Shown one piece after another: positions 8,851-17,867 of a stretch of 64,000 nt of DNA (positions within the stretch are counted from its first letter, which is position 1; each line of letters starts with the position of its first letter). The notes beneath the pieces were generated by a model, which saw nothing but the letters and a program-made list of their open reading frames with translations, searched no databases and was not told the origin of the DNA. This DNA is from Pseudarthrobacter oxydans (lineage in GTDB: Bacteria > Actinomycetota > Actinomycetes > Actinomycetales > Micrococcaceae). The position numbers and the translations under genes are program-made. The DNA is taken from NCBI RefSeq assembly GCF_034258515.1, contig NZ_CP139438.1:3906001-3970000 (forward strand), in the 5' to 3' direction.

Positions 8851-9849
8851 TTGAAGAACGTCTTACGCCTTCAAACGACCGCCGGGCTTGCCTTGGCATC
8901 GCTGGCATCCCTGACCGTAGCAGCGTGCGGTGTGGCCGGTTCCGCCGGCCCCGGGAATGCCGGATCCGACTATCCCGCGAAGCCGGTCACCATCCTTATG
9001 CCCTATGCCGCCGGCGGCCCCTCGGATCTTACCGCCCGTTCGGTTGCCGCCTGTTTGGGGAACAGCCTCGGCGAGGCCTTCGTCGTCGAAAACAAACCCG
9101 GCGGCAGCGGAGCCGTCGCAATGCAGGAGCTGGTGGGTTCCAAACCCGACGGCCAGACGCTGGCGCTCGGTACCACCGGCACGCTGGTCATGGCCCCTAT
9201 GATCAACTCGCTGAGCTACAGTCTTGCGGACGTTGAACCCATAGGTGTCATGGCCGACAATCCGACCCTGATCGTTGTGGGAACAAACTCCCCCTACAAG
9301 GACGCAGCAGAGCTCTTCGAAGCGGCCAGGGCGGATCCTGGAGCAATCTCGATGGGTGTTCCTGGTGCTACGAGTCCCGCGGCCATTGAACTGCAGCGGC
9401 TGAAGAACGACTACGGGGTTGAGATCACCGCCGTGCCGGCCTCGGGTAACGCGGAGATGACCACCAATCTGCTGGGCGGGCATGTGGATGCACTTTTCAT
9501 CAACGATCATCCTGATGTCCAGGCACGGATTACCGAGGGGTCTTTCCTTCCCGTTGCCGCCACCACGCCTGAACGGCTCGGCTGGCTCCCCGACGTACCG
9601 ACGCTGGCCGAATCGGGGTTCCCGGACCTGGTGAATGCCACGTCAATCTACGGCCTGTTCGGTCCCCAGGGCATGCCGGACGCTGTTGTGTCCACCCTCG
9701 AACGCGAACTCGAAACCTGCCTTAGTGACCCCAAGGTCGTTGAGCAGATCGGAAAGAACTTTGTGCCGAAGGAATTCATTGGTGCCGAGGAGCTGGGCGC
9801 CAACTTTGCCCGGATCAAGGCACTCTACGAACCGATCCTCGGCCGGTGA
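8851..9849 (+). CDS. Second TTT-family substrate-binding lipoprotein (TctC/Bug)
   Basis: A 332-residue paralogue of the 5641 protein starts at TTG after AAGGGAGCACC. Its lipobox is VAACG, followed by DYPAKPVTILMPYAAGGPSD and VVENKPGGSGAVAMQELVG. It follows tctA by 83 bases, a gap that contains the dyad CGGTTG/CAACCG (8801-8817). Having a receptor on each side of one TctBA pair suggests that the same membrane complex takes up two related acids. Confidence 0.9.
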   Translation: MKNVLRLQTTAGLALASLASLTVAACGVAGSAGPGNAGSDYPAKPVTILMPYAAGGPSDLTARSVAACLGNSLGEAFVVENKPGGSGAVAMQELVGSKPDGQTLALGTTGTLVMAPMINSLSYSLADVEPIGVMADNPTLIVVGTNSPYKDAAELFEAARADPGAISMGVPGATSPAAIELQRLKNDYGVEITAVPASGNAEMTTNLLGGHVDALFINDHPDVQARITEGSFLPVAATTPERLGWLPDVPTLAESGFPDLVNATSIYGLFGPQGMPDAVVSTLERELETCLSDPKVVEQIGKNFVPKEFIGAEELGANFARIKALYEPILGR

Positions 9850-9889
9850 GCCGGGTAACAATCGTCGTCCTAGTCAACGGGAGATTTTC

Positions 9890-10345
9890 ATGGTGAGGGA
9901 ACTGAATGGCCTGGCGGAGCTTGTGCCGCTGATTGGCTCAGAACTTGGTGTGAGCGGCTGGCACAGTGTCCAACAGGACCGGATTCAGGACTTTGCCGAT
10001 GCCACCGGCGACCAGCAGTGGATCCACGTCGATCCGGAGAGGGCGGCCGGCGGCCCGTTTGGGCGTCCGGTTGCCCACGGCTACCTGACCCTGTCGATGA
10101 TCCCGTTCTTGGCACAAGAGGTGTACCGGGTCAATGGATTGAAGATGATCGTGAACTACGGGCTGAACAAGGTCCGGTTTCCGAGCCCGGTCCCGGTGGG
10201 TTCCCGGGTCCGGAGCCGCCTCACCCTCGTCTCCGTCACCCCGGCTGCCCAAGGCAGCCAGGTGGTGATCCGCCATGAGATTCAACTCGAGGGCGGGGCC
10301 CGGCCGGCCTGCGTGGCTGAAACAGTCTCCTTGATGGTCGGCTGA
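9890..10345 (+). CDS. MaoC-like (R)-specific enoyl-CoA hydratase
   Basis: A 151-residue hot-dog protein. The hydratase motif is complete: FADATGDQQWIHVD with the catalytic Asp and His, then GRPVAHGYLTLSM. ATG 9890 is the start that matches the family; the long in-frame extension to 9635 overlaps the TctC gene. It supplies the hydration step missing from the 510-5407 gene block, so the operon appears to be one functional unit interrupted by its transporter. Confidence 0.9.
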   Translation: MVRELNGLAELVPLIGSELGVSGWHSVQQDRIQDFADATGDQQWIHVDPERAAGGPFGRPVAHGYLTLSMIPFLAQEVYRVNGLKMIVNYGLNKVRFPSPVPVGSRVRSRLTLVSVTPAAQGSQVVIRHEIQLEGGARPACVAETVSLMVG

Positions 10346-10362
10346 GGGGCCTCGGCAGGCCG

Positions 10363-11277
10363 GTGGACAAGAGAACATCCCTCAGCGAGGCTGTGGCGGA
10401 GCACATCCGGGACGGCCAGCTTGTTGCCCTTGAAGGATTCGGGCACCTGGTTCCGGTGGCGGCTGCCCACGAAATAATCCGGCAGGGACTCCGTGACCTG
10501 ACGCTGGCCCGGATGACCGGCGACGTGCTGATTGACCAACTGCTGGCGGCCGGTTGCCTGAAGGGAGTCATCGGCTCCTTTGTCGGAAACAGTTCGGCAG
10601 GCTCGCTCCACGAGCTGCGCCGGCGGGTGGAGAACTCGGACCCCGTTCCGTTGGATCTTGAGGAATACAGCCACGGGGGCATGGTTTGCCGGTACCTTGC
10701 GGGTGCCTCGAAGCTTCCGTTTTATCCCATCAACTCCTACCGGGGCAGCGATCTGGTGGCACTGAACGGAAAGATCCGGTCCGTCAAGGACCCGTACGGC
10801 GGGGAGGAAATCCACGTGGTCCCGGCGCTGAATCCCGACGTGACGATCATTCACGCGCAGCGGGCCGACCGGGCCGGCAACATCCAGGCGTGGGGCATTC
10901 TTGGCGTGCAGGCCGAAGCTGCCTTCGCCGGGAGGAAGGTCATCGTTACGGTCGAGGAAATAGTGGACGACGCCGTCATCCGCTCCGACCCGAACCGCAC
11001 CATCGTTCCATCCCACGTAGTCGACGCAGTGGTCCACTGCCCGCGCGGAGCGCATCCTCATTCGGTCCAGGGCTACTATGACCGCGACGACGGGTTCAGC
11101 CGCCGCTGGTCCGAGCTCGCCCGCGATCCGCGGCGGCTTCGCGACTGGCTGCAGGAAAACATCCACGGCACCCGGGACCATGCGGAGTATATTGCCCGTC
11201 TCGGCCCGGACTACTGGGACCGCCTGCAGGTCGAGGCGGCATTCTCCGTTCCGGTCAACTACGGAGGCCGCAAATGA
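10363..11277 (+). CDS. CoA-transferase subunit A (family I, glutaconate CoA-transferase/IpdA-like)
   Basis: The 304-residue protein starts with GTG and the family-typical DKRTSLSEAVAEHIRDGQ. It has the GFGHLVPVAAAHEIIRQG loop and the NPDVTIIHAQRADRAGNIQ block of alpha subunits. It overlaps the beta subunit gene by four bases. Family I enzymes either move CoA between acids or, as in IpdAB, hydrolytically open a ring; both fit this catabolic operon. I cannot choose between them from sequence. Confidence 0.85.
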   Translation: MDKRTSLSEAVAEHIRDGQLVALEGFGHLVPVAAAHEIIRQGLRDLTLARMTGDVLIDQLLAAGCLKGVIGSFVGNSSAGSLHELRRRVENSDPVPLDLEEYSHGGMVCRYLAGASKLPFYPINSYRGSDLVALNGKIRSVKDPYGGEEIHVVPALNPDVTIIHAQRADRAGNIQAWGILGVQAEAAFAGRKVIVTVEEIVDDAVIRSDPNRTIVPSHVVDAVVHCPRGAHPHSVQGYYDRDDGFSRRWSELARDPRRLRDWLQENIHGTRDHAEYIARLGPDYWDRLQVEAAFSVPVNYGGRK

Positions 11278-12110
11278 GCATCACGGAACGATCGGAAAAA
11301 TCATCGACACGCGTATCCTGCCGCCAAACGGAACCTGCACAGCCGGAAGTGACCAGCAGCGAGCTTCTCACCACCCTGTCCGCCCGTGCGCTGGAAGGAA
11401 AGCATGTGGTGTTCGCCGGACACGGACTTCCCACCCTGGCAGTGTCCTTGGCGCAGCGGACGGTTTCTCCCGGCGTCGAAATAATCTATGAGTCAGGCGT
11501 GACCGGGGCGCAGCCGGCAGACCTGCCGCGCAGTATTTCGGATTCGGTCCTCGTCACCGGCGCGGCGGGGGTCCTCCCCATGGCGCAGCTGTTCAACTTC
11601 GTGCTGCAGGGACAGCGCGTGGACGTCGGATTCCTCGGTGCCGCCCAGGTGGACAGATACGGCAGCCTGAACTCCAGCCTGATCGGTAAGGACTGGCGGG
11701 CGCCGGCCAATAAGCTCCCAGGCTCCGGGGGCGCCATCGAGGCGATGGCCGGGGCCGGCGAAATCTTCGTCGTGATGCGCCGGCACAATCCCCGGTCCCT
11801 CGTGGCAGACCTCGATTTCTGCACCACGCCCGGACCGCGCCGGGCGGCGGCGGCCCGCGGCGGCATGATGCCCGCGGGCCTGGGCGTGACCACCGTCATT
11901 ACGGATCTGGGCATCATGACACGCCGGGGCATCGACGAAGAGCTTGTCCTTACCGCTGTACATCCCGGCGTCGAGGTGGACGACGTCAGGGCAGCCACAG
12001 GGTGGGACCTGGAGGTCTCGAAGAACCTGGTCACCACGGTGCCGCCGACCGGCCGGGAACTGGCACTGCTGCGGGACGTGTTGGATCCGGAGCGGGTATA
12101 CCTGCGATGA
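11274..12110 (+). CDS. CoA-transferase subunit B (family I)
   Basis: The 278-residue protein begins with an ATGA overlap on subunit A. IIYESGVTGAQP carries the glutamate that becomes the glutamyl-CoA intermediate in family I enzymes, and GFLGAAQVDRYGSLNSS is typical of beta subunits. It has an unusual 30-residue polar N-terminal extension before the conserved part starts at about residue 28. It is the last gene of the forward operon and is convergent with the MFS gene at 12193. Confidence 0.87.
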   Translation: MSITERSEKSSTRVSCRQTEPAQPEVTSSELLTTLSARALEGKHVVFAGHGLPTLAVSLAQRTVSPGVEIIYESGVTGAQPADLPRSISDSVLVTGAAGVLPMAQLFNFVLQGQRVDVGFLGAAQVDRYGSLNSSLIGKDWRAPANKLPGSGGAIEAMAGAGEIFVVMRRHNPRSLVADLDFCTTPGPRRAAAARGGMMPAGLGVTTVITDLGIMTRRGIDEELVLTAVHPGVEVDDVRAATGWDLEVSKNLVTTVPPTGRELALLRDVLDPERVYLR

Positions 12111-12192
12111 GTCCGGGTCCGGTATCCCTTCGGGATTGACAGGAATCACCGGCTTGGCCACTCCCCCACGCTGGCAGTGTGACGCTCTGCCA

Positions 12193-13662
12193 TCAGATTG
12201 CCGGTGCCGTGTTCCTGATGCCCTGATCGATTCGGCCGACCTTTTTAGTTAATGAGGGGCGTTGCCGGGGCAGGAAGCTCGCCAGTACCGCAGCAGTAAG
12301 GGCTGCTGCCGCGGCAATCCAGAAGACGTGTTCGAAGGCTCGGAAGGATGGGTGCTCTGTTCCGTCAAGCGTCAGTGTGGTTGAGGCCAGCAGCACGGCC
12401 ACGGCGGCGCTGCCGATGGTGGTTCCGATGACGCGCAGCACGGTGTTCAGCCCATTGGCAGCGGCAGTGACGGTTACGGGGACAGATCCCATGATGAGGA
12501 TGGGCATCGCTGCATAGGCGATGGCGTTGCCGATGCCTATGACAACAGCTCCCAGCATCACCATCCAGACTTCTTCGGTCAGGAAGAGGCGGCCAACGTA
12601 GCCGGCGGCAGAAACGAGGGAGCCCATAATGAGGGCGGTTTTGGCGCCGTAACGGCGGCTGCTGAGGGCGGATACGGGAGTGAAGAGCACCATTGCCAAG
12701 CCGATGGGAACCATGCAAAGGCCGGCAGCCATCACGCTCAGGCCGAAGCCGTATCCAGCCGCGCCAGGCATCTGCAACTGCTGGGTGGTGGAGAGCAGGT
12801 TGGAGTACATGGAGTAGCCCACGAGGACCGCCACCAGGTTCGTGATCAGCACGGGTCTCCGGGCCGATGTCCGCAGGTCCAGCATTGGTTGACTGATCTT
12901 CAGTTCGAGCGGGACCCACAGGGCCAGGGCAGCGACCGCGGTTAGTGCCGTTATCAGCGTTGGTGCACTGGTCCAGCCCCAGGTACCGCCCTTGGACAAG
13001 GCAAGAAGTGCGGCGGTCAGGGCCGTCGAGAGCAGGATGGCCCCTCCGTAGTCGAACGTGCCCGGCGTGCGGACCCGGGATGCCGGCATGACCAGCGGCA
13101 CTAGCGCGACCAGGACGATTCCGACCGCAGCGGCGCTCCAAAAAATTGACTGCCAGCCGAGGAACTCATACAGCACACCGGCCAGCGGAAGACCCAGCGC
13201 GCTCCCGAAACCCAAGGTGGCGCTGATCATCGCGACGGCAGGACCCAGCTTCATGGCGGGGATCTCCTCGCGCAGGACGCTGATGCCCACGGGCACGAGG
13301 GCTGCGGCGGATCCTTGGAGCGCGCGGCCGGCGATCATGGCCGGAAAACCCAGATTCAGCGCCACCAGCGCTGAGCCGATGGTCATCATGACCAGGCAGA
13401 CGAGCATGATCCGGCGTTTGCCGAACATGTCTGCCAGACGGCTCAGCACCGGGGTGGCCACTGCACTTGCAAGCAGTGTGGCGGTGAGGACCCAGGAGGC
13501 GTCCTCAACGGAGATCCCGAGCAAGCGCGGCAGGTCGGGCAGCAGGGGAACCACCGTAGCCTGCTGAAGCGTGACGGTCGTTCCGCACAGGCACAGCACC
13601 GGTACAAGGAGCCTGCCGGCAGCCCTGGGCTTCGATGCTCTGCCTTTCCCGCGTAGAGACAT
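12193..13662 (-). CDS. MFS transporter, DHA2-type drug/solute exporter
   Basis: The 489-residue membrane protein has a dense set of hydrophobic segments (about 14), the motif A form RLADMFGKRRIMLVC after the second helix and a motif C-like GSALGLPLAGVLYE in helix 5. Length and spacing match the EmrB/QacA group. It lies 11 bases downstream of a reverse tctA, so it may be cotranscribed with the second TTT system. It could export a toxic intermediate or surplus acid; the substrate is not evident. Confidence 0.85.
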   Translation of the reverse strand: MSLRGKGRASKPRAAGRLLVPVLCLCGTTVTLQQATVVPLLPDLPRLLGISVEDASWVLTATLLASAVATPVLSRLADMFGKRRIMLVCLVMMTIGSALVALNLGFPAMIAGRALQGSAAALVPVGISVLREEIPAMKLGPAVAMISATLGFGSALGLPLAGVLYEFLGWQSIFWSAAAVGIVLVALVPLVMPASRVRTPGTFDYGGAILLSTALTAALLALSKGGTWGWTSAPTLITALTAVAALALWVPLELKISQPMLDLRTSARRPVLITNLVAVLVGYSMYSNLLSTTQQLQMPGAAGYGFGLSVMAAGLCMVPIGLAMVLFTPVSALSSRRYGAKTALIMGSLVSAAGYVGRLFLTEEVWMVMLGAVVIGIGNAIAYAAMPILIMGSVPVTVTAAANGLNTVLRVIGTTIGSAAVAVLLASTTLTLDGTEHPSFRAFEHVFWIAAAAALTAAVLASFLPRQRPSLTKKVGRIDQGIRNTAPAI

Positions 13663-13673
13663 TCCCTTGGCGA

Positions 13674-15320
13674 TCAGCGGGCGGTGGGGCTGTGTTGCTT
13701 GTCGGCATGCTGGGCTGCCGGCGCCCCCGCACCCGGTCCTGAAGAGGCGGCGGGGAGTACTGCTGGGTCACCGCCGTCGGACGTGGCCTGCGGAGCTTGC
13801 TCCTCCGCCACCGGCACGTGAGGGGAGGCCTTGGCTCCGGCAAAGCGGCGCCGGAAGCCGCTGACGGCCTTGATGGCAATGACGGCGAGAATAAGGCTGA
13901 AAATGATTGCGGCGGCCGGGTCGGTGACAAAGATGTCGAGGCTGCCGCCGGAAATCAGCATGGACTGTCGGAAGGATTTTTCCAGGATAGGTCCGAGGAC
14001 GAAGGCCAGGACCAGCGGGCCGGCGTCGAAACCTGTCTTGGACATGATCCACCCGAGGACGCCGAAGGCCAGCACAACCCACATGTCGAAGGAACTGTTG
14101 TTGATCGAGTAAACGCCGATCAACACGATCAGCAGCGAAAAAGCGACGAGGATGCCTTGGCGCACGCGCAGCATCTGGATGAAGATGCCCACGAGCGGAA
14201 TGTTGAGGATGAGCAGCATCAGGTTGCCGATGTACATCGAAGCGATAACGCCCCAGAAGAGGCCGGAGTGATCGGTCATCAGCCGCGGACCCGGGGTGAT
14301 GCCGTGCATCAGCAGGGCGCCGAAGATCATTGCCAACACCACGTTGGAGGGAATGCCAAGCACCAGCAGCGGAATAAACGCCGTGGTCGAGGACGCGTTG
14401 TTCGCCGTTTCCGGTCCTGCGACACCTTCGATGGCACCCTTTCCGAACCGGCTGGGATCCTTCGCCCGGCGCTTCTCCAGCGCGTAGGAGGCCAGGGAGG
14501 AGATGACTCCGCCGCCGCCGGGAAGGATGCCGATGAAGAATCCGAGGACCGATCCTCGGCCGATGGCACCGGCAGAGTCCTTCATGTCCTTCCGCGAAGG
14601 CCAGATGTTTTTGATCTTGGCCTTGATGGCCTGGGCTTTTTCTGTCTGTTCGAGGGATCGCAGCAGTTCAGCGACGCCGAACAGGCCCATTGCCACGGCC
14701 ACGAAGTCCAGGCCGCCCAGCAGCGGCGCCTGGCCGAATGTGAAACGCGCCGACCCGTTGACGGGATCCTGTCCGACCGTGGACAGGAGCAGGCCGACGG
14801 CGGCCGTGCATACGCTTTTGATGGTGGATCCGGTGCCCAGGGACGTGACCAGGAACAGGCCCATGACCATGAGGGCAACAAAGCCGGCCGGACCCATCGA
14901 CAGGGCGATCTTGCCCAGCGCGGGCGCCATGAACGTCAGGCCGATGACGGCCACGGTGCCGCCGATGAAAGAACCTATGGCGGAGATGCCCAGGGCCGCG
15001 CCGGCACGGCCCTGCTTGGTCATCTGGTAGCCGTCGAAGGTGGTCACCACCGAGGCTGCCTCGCCCGGCAGGCGCAGCAGCACGGAAGTGATGGTGCCCC
15101 CGTACATCGATCCGTAATAGATGCCGGCCAGCATGATGATCGAAGCGGTCGGATCCATGGTGTAGGTGATGGGCAGCAGCAGCGCAATTGTCGCCGTGGG
15201 GCCCAGGCCGGGCAGGACGCCGATGGCGGTTCCCACCACCACGCCGATCAGGACGAACAGCAGGTTCACCGGGTCTAAGGCCACCGAGAAGCCTTCACCG
15301 AGGTTGCTCAGGATATCCAT
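13674..15320 (-). CDS. TTT-family large membrane subunit TctA (second system)
   Basis: The 548-residue protein starts MDILSNLGEGFSVALDP at ATG 15320; an extension to 15401 would run into tctB. It shares the GVLPGLGPTATIALLLP, GGGGVISS and GVAGPETANNASST motifs with the 7187 protein, and the two are near-identical over long stretches. The last 70 residues form a cytoplasmic, alanine- and proline-rich tail that the first copy does not have. Confidence 0.93.
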   Translation of the reverse strand: MDILSNLGEGFSVALDPVNLLFVLIGVVVGTAIGVLPGLGPTATIALLLPITYTMDPTASIIMLAGIYYGSMYGGTITSVLLRLPGEAASVVTTFDGYQMTKQGRAGAALGISAIGSFIGGTVAVIGLTFMAPALGKIALSMGPAGFVALMVMGLFLVTSLGTGSTIKSVCTAAVGLLLSTVGQDPVNGSARFTFGQAPLLGGLDFVAVAMGLFGVAELLRSLEQTEKAQAIKAKIKNIWPSRKDMKDSAGAIGRGSVLGFFIGILPGGGGVISSLASYALEKRRAKDPSRFGKGAIEGVAGPETANNASSTTAFIPLLVLGIPSNVVLAMIFGALLMHGITPGPRLMTDHSGLFWGVIASMYIGNLMLLILNIPLVGIFIQMLRVRQGILVAFSLLIVLIGVYSINNSSFDMWVVLAFGVLGWIMSKTGFDAGPLVLAFVLGPILEKSFRQSMLISGGSLDIFVTDPAAAIIFSLILAVIAIKAVSGFRRRFAGAKASPHVPVAEEQAPQATSDGGDPAVLPAASSGPGAGAPAAQHADKQHSPTAR

Positions 15321-15333
15321 GTGAGGGTCCGTT

Positions 15334-15846
15334 CTAGACGAAGGCGTCAAGCGCCAGGTCGGCGGGGAAGGGTACGCCGAGGAGCCGGTCGAAGATGACA
15401 TAAAGCACTGCCGGGCCAGCCGCGGCGAAGACAGCCGTCCAGCGCCACGACTCCCGGCCGAACACCCGAAGCCACAACAGGAGCATCAGCACGGCCGGGA
15501 TGAAGAAGCCCACCAGTTCGAAGAGCACTATGAACGCGGCAAGGCTCGCGATGCCGGCCATTACCGACACGCTCCGGCGGCCCCAAGCCTCCAGCGGCTC
15601 ATGTCCCGGCCACACGATCAGTGCCGCGGCGCTGAAGACGATGGCCAGCGAGATGGCGAACGGCCAGAGGCCAGGGGCAGGATTGTGCAGGGTGCCCAGC
15701 TTCAACTGCCATGACCCGGCCGCAGCCCCAAGGCCCAGTGCGAGCAGGACGAGCGGAGCGATTCTGCGCTGCCAGCGCAGGACGCCGGTGCGGGGCCTTT
15801 CCGGTTCCCGGATTTCGGCGGCCGCTTCCACGGGAGTAGAAACCAT
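15334..15846 (-). CDS. TTT-family small membrane subunit TctB (second system)
   Basis: A protein of about 170 residues with four membrane segments and the LHNPAPGLWPFAIS motif. ATG 15846 follows AGAAGGGTGA; an ATG ten codons upstream (15876) lacks a ribosome site. It matches the 6652 product in layout, including the C-terminal LLGVPFPADL. It lies between tctC and tctA on the reverse strand. Confidence 0.82.
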   Translation of the reverse strand: MVSTPVEAAAEIREPERPRTGVLRWQRRIAPLVLLALGLGAAAGSWQLKLGTLHNPAPGLWPFAISLAIVFSAAALIVWPGHEPLEAWGRRSVSVMAGIASLAAFIVLFELVGFFIPAVLMLLLWLRVFGRESWRWTAVFAAAGPAVLYVIFDRLLGVPFPADLALDAFV

Positions 15847-15901
15847 GGGTTCACCCTTCTTCGTGCCGGCCGTCATTGGCCGGCGGTTGAGTCGTTGTTA
15901 G

Positions 15902-16873
15902 TTACTTCGCCAGGAGGGGCTCGTAGCGGGTGCGCATGTCGGCAAAAACCTGCTGGGTCGCTTCCCCATTTGAGAAGCTGTTCGGCACGAACCGGTCGCC
16001 GATCTGGCCGATGACTTCGGTGTCCTTGCTGCAGGTTTCGACGCCGCTTTCGAGTTTCTCCGAAACCTGCTGCGGCAGGCCCTTGGGGGCGAAGAGCCCG
16101 TAGACCGAGGTGGTCTTGACGTCGAAGCCGGCCTCCTTGGCCGTGGGAGCGTCGGGGAAGGCCTCCGAGCGTGCTTCACCGGCAGCAGCGAGCGGGACGA
16201 GGGCGCCGTCTTTCACCTGGGCCTCAACGTCGAGGTAGTCGTTGACGAATCCGGCGTCGATGTGGCCGCCCAGCAGGTTGGTGATCAGTTCGGCGCTGCC
16301 GGAGGTGGGAACCAGCGCGAACTCGATGCCGCTCTCCTTCTGCAGGCGCTTGAGTTCAGTGGCCAGCGAGCTGGTGGCTCCGGGAACACCGATGGAGATC
16401 TTCCCGGGGTTGGCCTTGGCGGCGTCGAACAACTCCTGCAGGCTCTTGTACGGGGAGTCCTTTGGCACGGCGAAAAGGGTGGGGATGGCTGCCATGGTGC
16501 CCAGGGCCTGGAAATCGTCCTGGGAGTAGGCCAGGTCGTTGCTCATCGGGTTCAGGACCATAGGCCCGTTGGTGCTGAGCCCTACGGTGTAGCCGTCGGG
16601 TTTGGCGCCGGCCAGCTTTTGCATGGCCACTGCACCTGCTCCGCTGTCAAGGTTCTCCACCACGAAGGTGCCGCCCAGCATCTTTCCGAGGCAGGCCCCG
16701 TAGGCACGCGCCGTTGTATCCGAAGGCCCTCCGGCGGCATAGGGCATGACGAACGTAATGGACTTGGTCGGGTAGCTTTCGGATGATGCCTTGGAGGCAC
16801 CGGAGCAGGCCGTGACGGAAAGCGAAAGGCCGGCGACAGTGACGGCAGCGAAGAACACGCGAGTCTTGTTCAA
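15902..16873 (-). CDS. TTT-family substrate-binding lipoprotein (second system)
   Basis: The product of about 323 residues starts at TTG 16873 after AGAGGTTACC, with NKTR and a hydrophobic signal ending in the lipobox VTACS. The mature part has SYPTKSITFVMPYAAGGPSD and VVENLDSGAGAVAMQKLAG. A longer reading to 17008 would run back through the promoter and palindrome at 16903-16963 and is rejected. It is the first gene of the tctCBA set and lies just downstream of that operator. Confidence 0.88.
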   Translation of the reverse strand: MNKTRVFFAAVTVAGLSLSVTACSGASKASSESYPTKSITFVMPYAAGGPSDTTARAYGACLGKMLGGTFVVENLDSGAGAVAMQKLAGAKPDGYTVGLSTNGPMVLNPMSNDLAYSQDDFQALGTMAAIPTLFAVPKDSPYKSLQELFDAAKANPGKISIGVPGATSSLATELKRLQKESGIEFALVPTSGSAELITNLLGGHIDAGFVNDYLDVEAQVKDGALVPLAAAGEARSEAFPDAPTAKEAGFDVKTTSVYGLFAPKGLPQQVSEKLESGVETCSKDTEVIGQIGDRFVPNSFSNGEATQQVFADMRTRYEPLLAK

Positions 16874-16902
16874 GGTAACCTCTGGTGGTTTCGGTCTGAA
16901 GT

Positions 16903-16963
16903 TGAGAGTGCACTCCGCAAGGAGTGCCCTCTCAGTAATACAGGATTGTGACCGGCGGCACAA
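16903..16963 (-). promoter_or_regulatory. Promoter with large palindromic operator before tctC
   Basis: On the reverse strand a -35 TTGTGC (16958-16963) and -10 TATTAC (16935-16940) are separated by 17 bases. Directly after the -10 is a 32-base inverted repeat: left arm TGAGAGTGCACTCC (16903-16916), spacer GCAA, right arm GGAGTGCCCTCTCA (16921-16934), with 13 of 14 arm positions paired. A near copy lies at 21200-21231. The position fits a repressor that blocks initiation, most likely the TetR protein at 22491. Confidence 0.7.
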
Positions 16964-16982
16964 CCGCCTCCGGTGAAATAAA

Positions 16983-17867
16983 TCATTCGTTGGGTGCTGC
17001 TGATTCAAGCCGGGAGACGCTCAGCGCCGCCCGGGGTTTCATGAAGGCGTCCCACAGCGGCCCGGTTGAGATCCACCGCAGCGGATCCATCAGGGCCAGG
17101 CTGCGCGGGACGAATACCTTGCGCCGGCGCGCGGCGATCGCGCCAACGAGAAGGTCGGCGCAGGTGTCCGTGCTGGACACCACGCTAAACGGCCACGGAA
17201 GGGAGCGGCTCTCCCCGGCCCGGCTTCCCGCCCCGGAAATCATGCCGGTGCTCACCCATGCCGGATGCGCGACGCCCACGTCAACGCCCTTATGGGCCAG
17301 TTCCAGCCGCAGCGCCCCGCCGAAGGCCTCCACGCCCGCCTTGGAGGCGGCATACGCGTTGGCCCGCGGAACATTCTTCAACGCGGCGGCCGAACTCATG
17401 AGCAGGTAGTAGCCCCGGTTCGCGGTGATCTCCTCCAAGGTGGCCTTGACGGTCCTGATCACACCGCCAAGATTGACGTCGACGATCCGCAGCAGGTCCT
17501 CGGTGCTGGAAACGGCCACCGTGGAGGCACTGCCGATCCCGGCGCAGGCAAAGACGATGTCCAGCCGGCCGAAGTGCTCAACTGTCCGCCGGGCTGCGGC
17601 CTGCAGGGACATTTGGTCCGTCACATCCGCTGCCGTGGCCAGATGGCCCTCTCCCAGCGTGGAGACCAGCTGGTCCAGGGCTGGCTGGTCGCGGTCGACG
17701 AGGGATACGTGTGCTCCCGCGGCGGCCAGGCGCCGGGCCGTGGCCGCGGCGATACCGCCGGCACCGCCGGTAACCAGTACCACCTTGCCCCGCAGCCTGT
17801 CCGGCCCCCGCAATCGGTCCGTCCCGCTCCCGCCCGCCTCCGGAGGATTCAAGGATTGGAATCTCAT
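16983..17867 (-). CDS. SDR-family oxidoreductase
   Basis: The 294-residue protein has a cofactor loop TGGAGGIAAA, in which the third glycine of the usual TGxxxGxG is alanine, then the CAG version of NNAG, Ser in LMSSAAAL and YAASKAG. About 25 extra residues precede the Rossmann fold, and the C-terminus resembles membrane-associated SDRs. It overlaps the SDR gene upstream by four bases (ATGA) and so is coupled to it. Substrate unknown; an alcohol/ketone step is likely from context. Confidence 0.85.
   Translation of the reverse strand: MRFQSLNPPEAGGSGTDRLRGPDRLRGKVVLVTGGAGGIAAATARRLAAAGAHVSLVDRDQPALDQLVSTLGEGHLATAADVTDQMSLQAAARRTVEHFGRLDIVFACAGIGSASTVAVSSTEDLLRIVDVNLGGVIRTVKATLEEITANRGYYLLMSSAAALKNVPRANAYAASKAGVEAFGGALRLELAHKGVDVGVAHPAWVSTGMISGAGSRAGESRSLPWPFSVVSSTDTCADLLVGAIAARRRKVFVPRSLALMDPLRWISTGPLWDAFMKPRAALSVSRLESAAPNE

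Noticed and set aside
13797-15278. 493-codon forward frame opposite the second tctA
   Set aside because: His/Gln/Asp/Gly-rich composition typical of an antisense shadow; tctA on the other strand is unmistakable.
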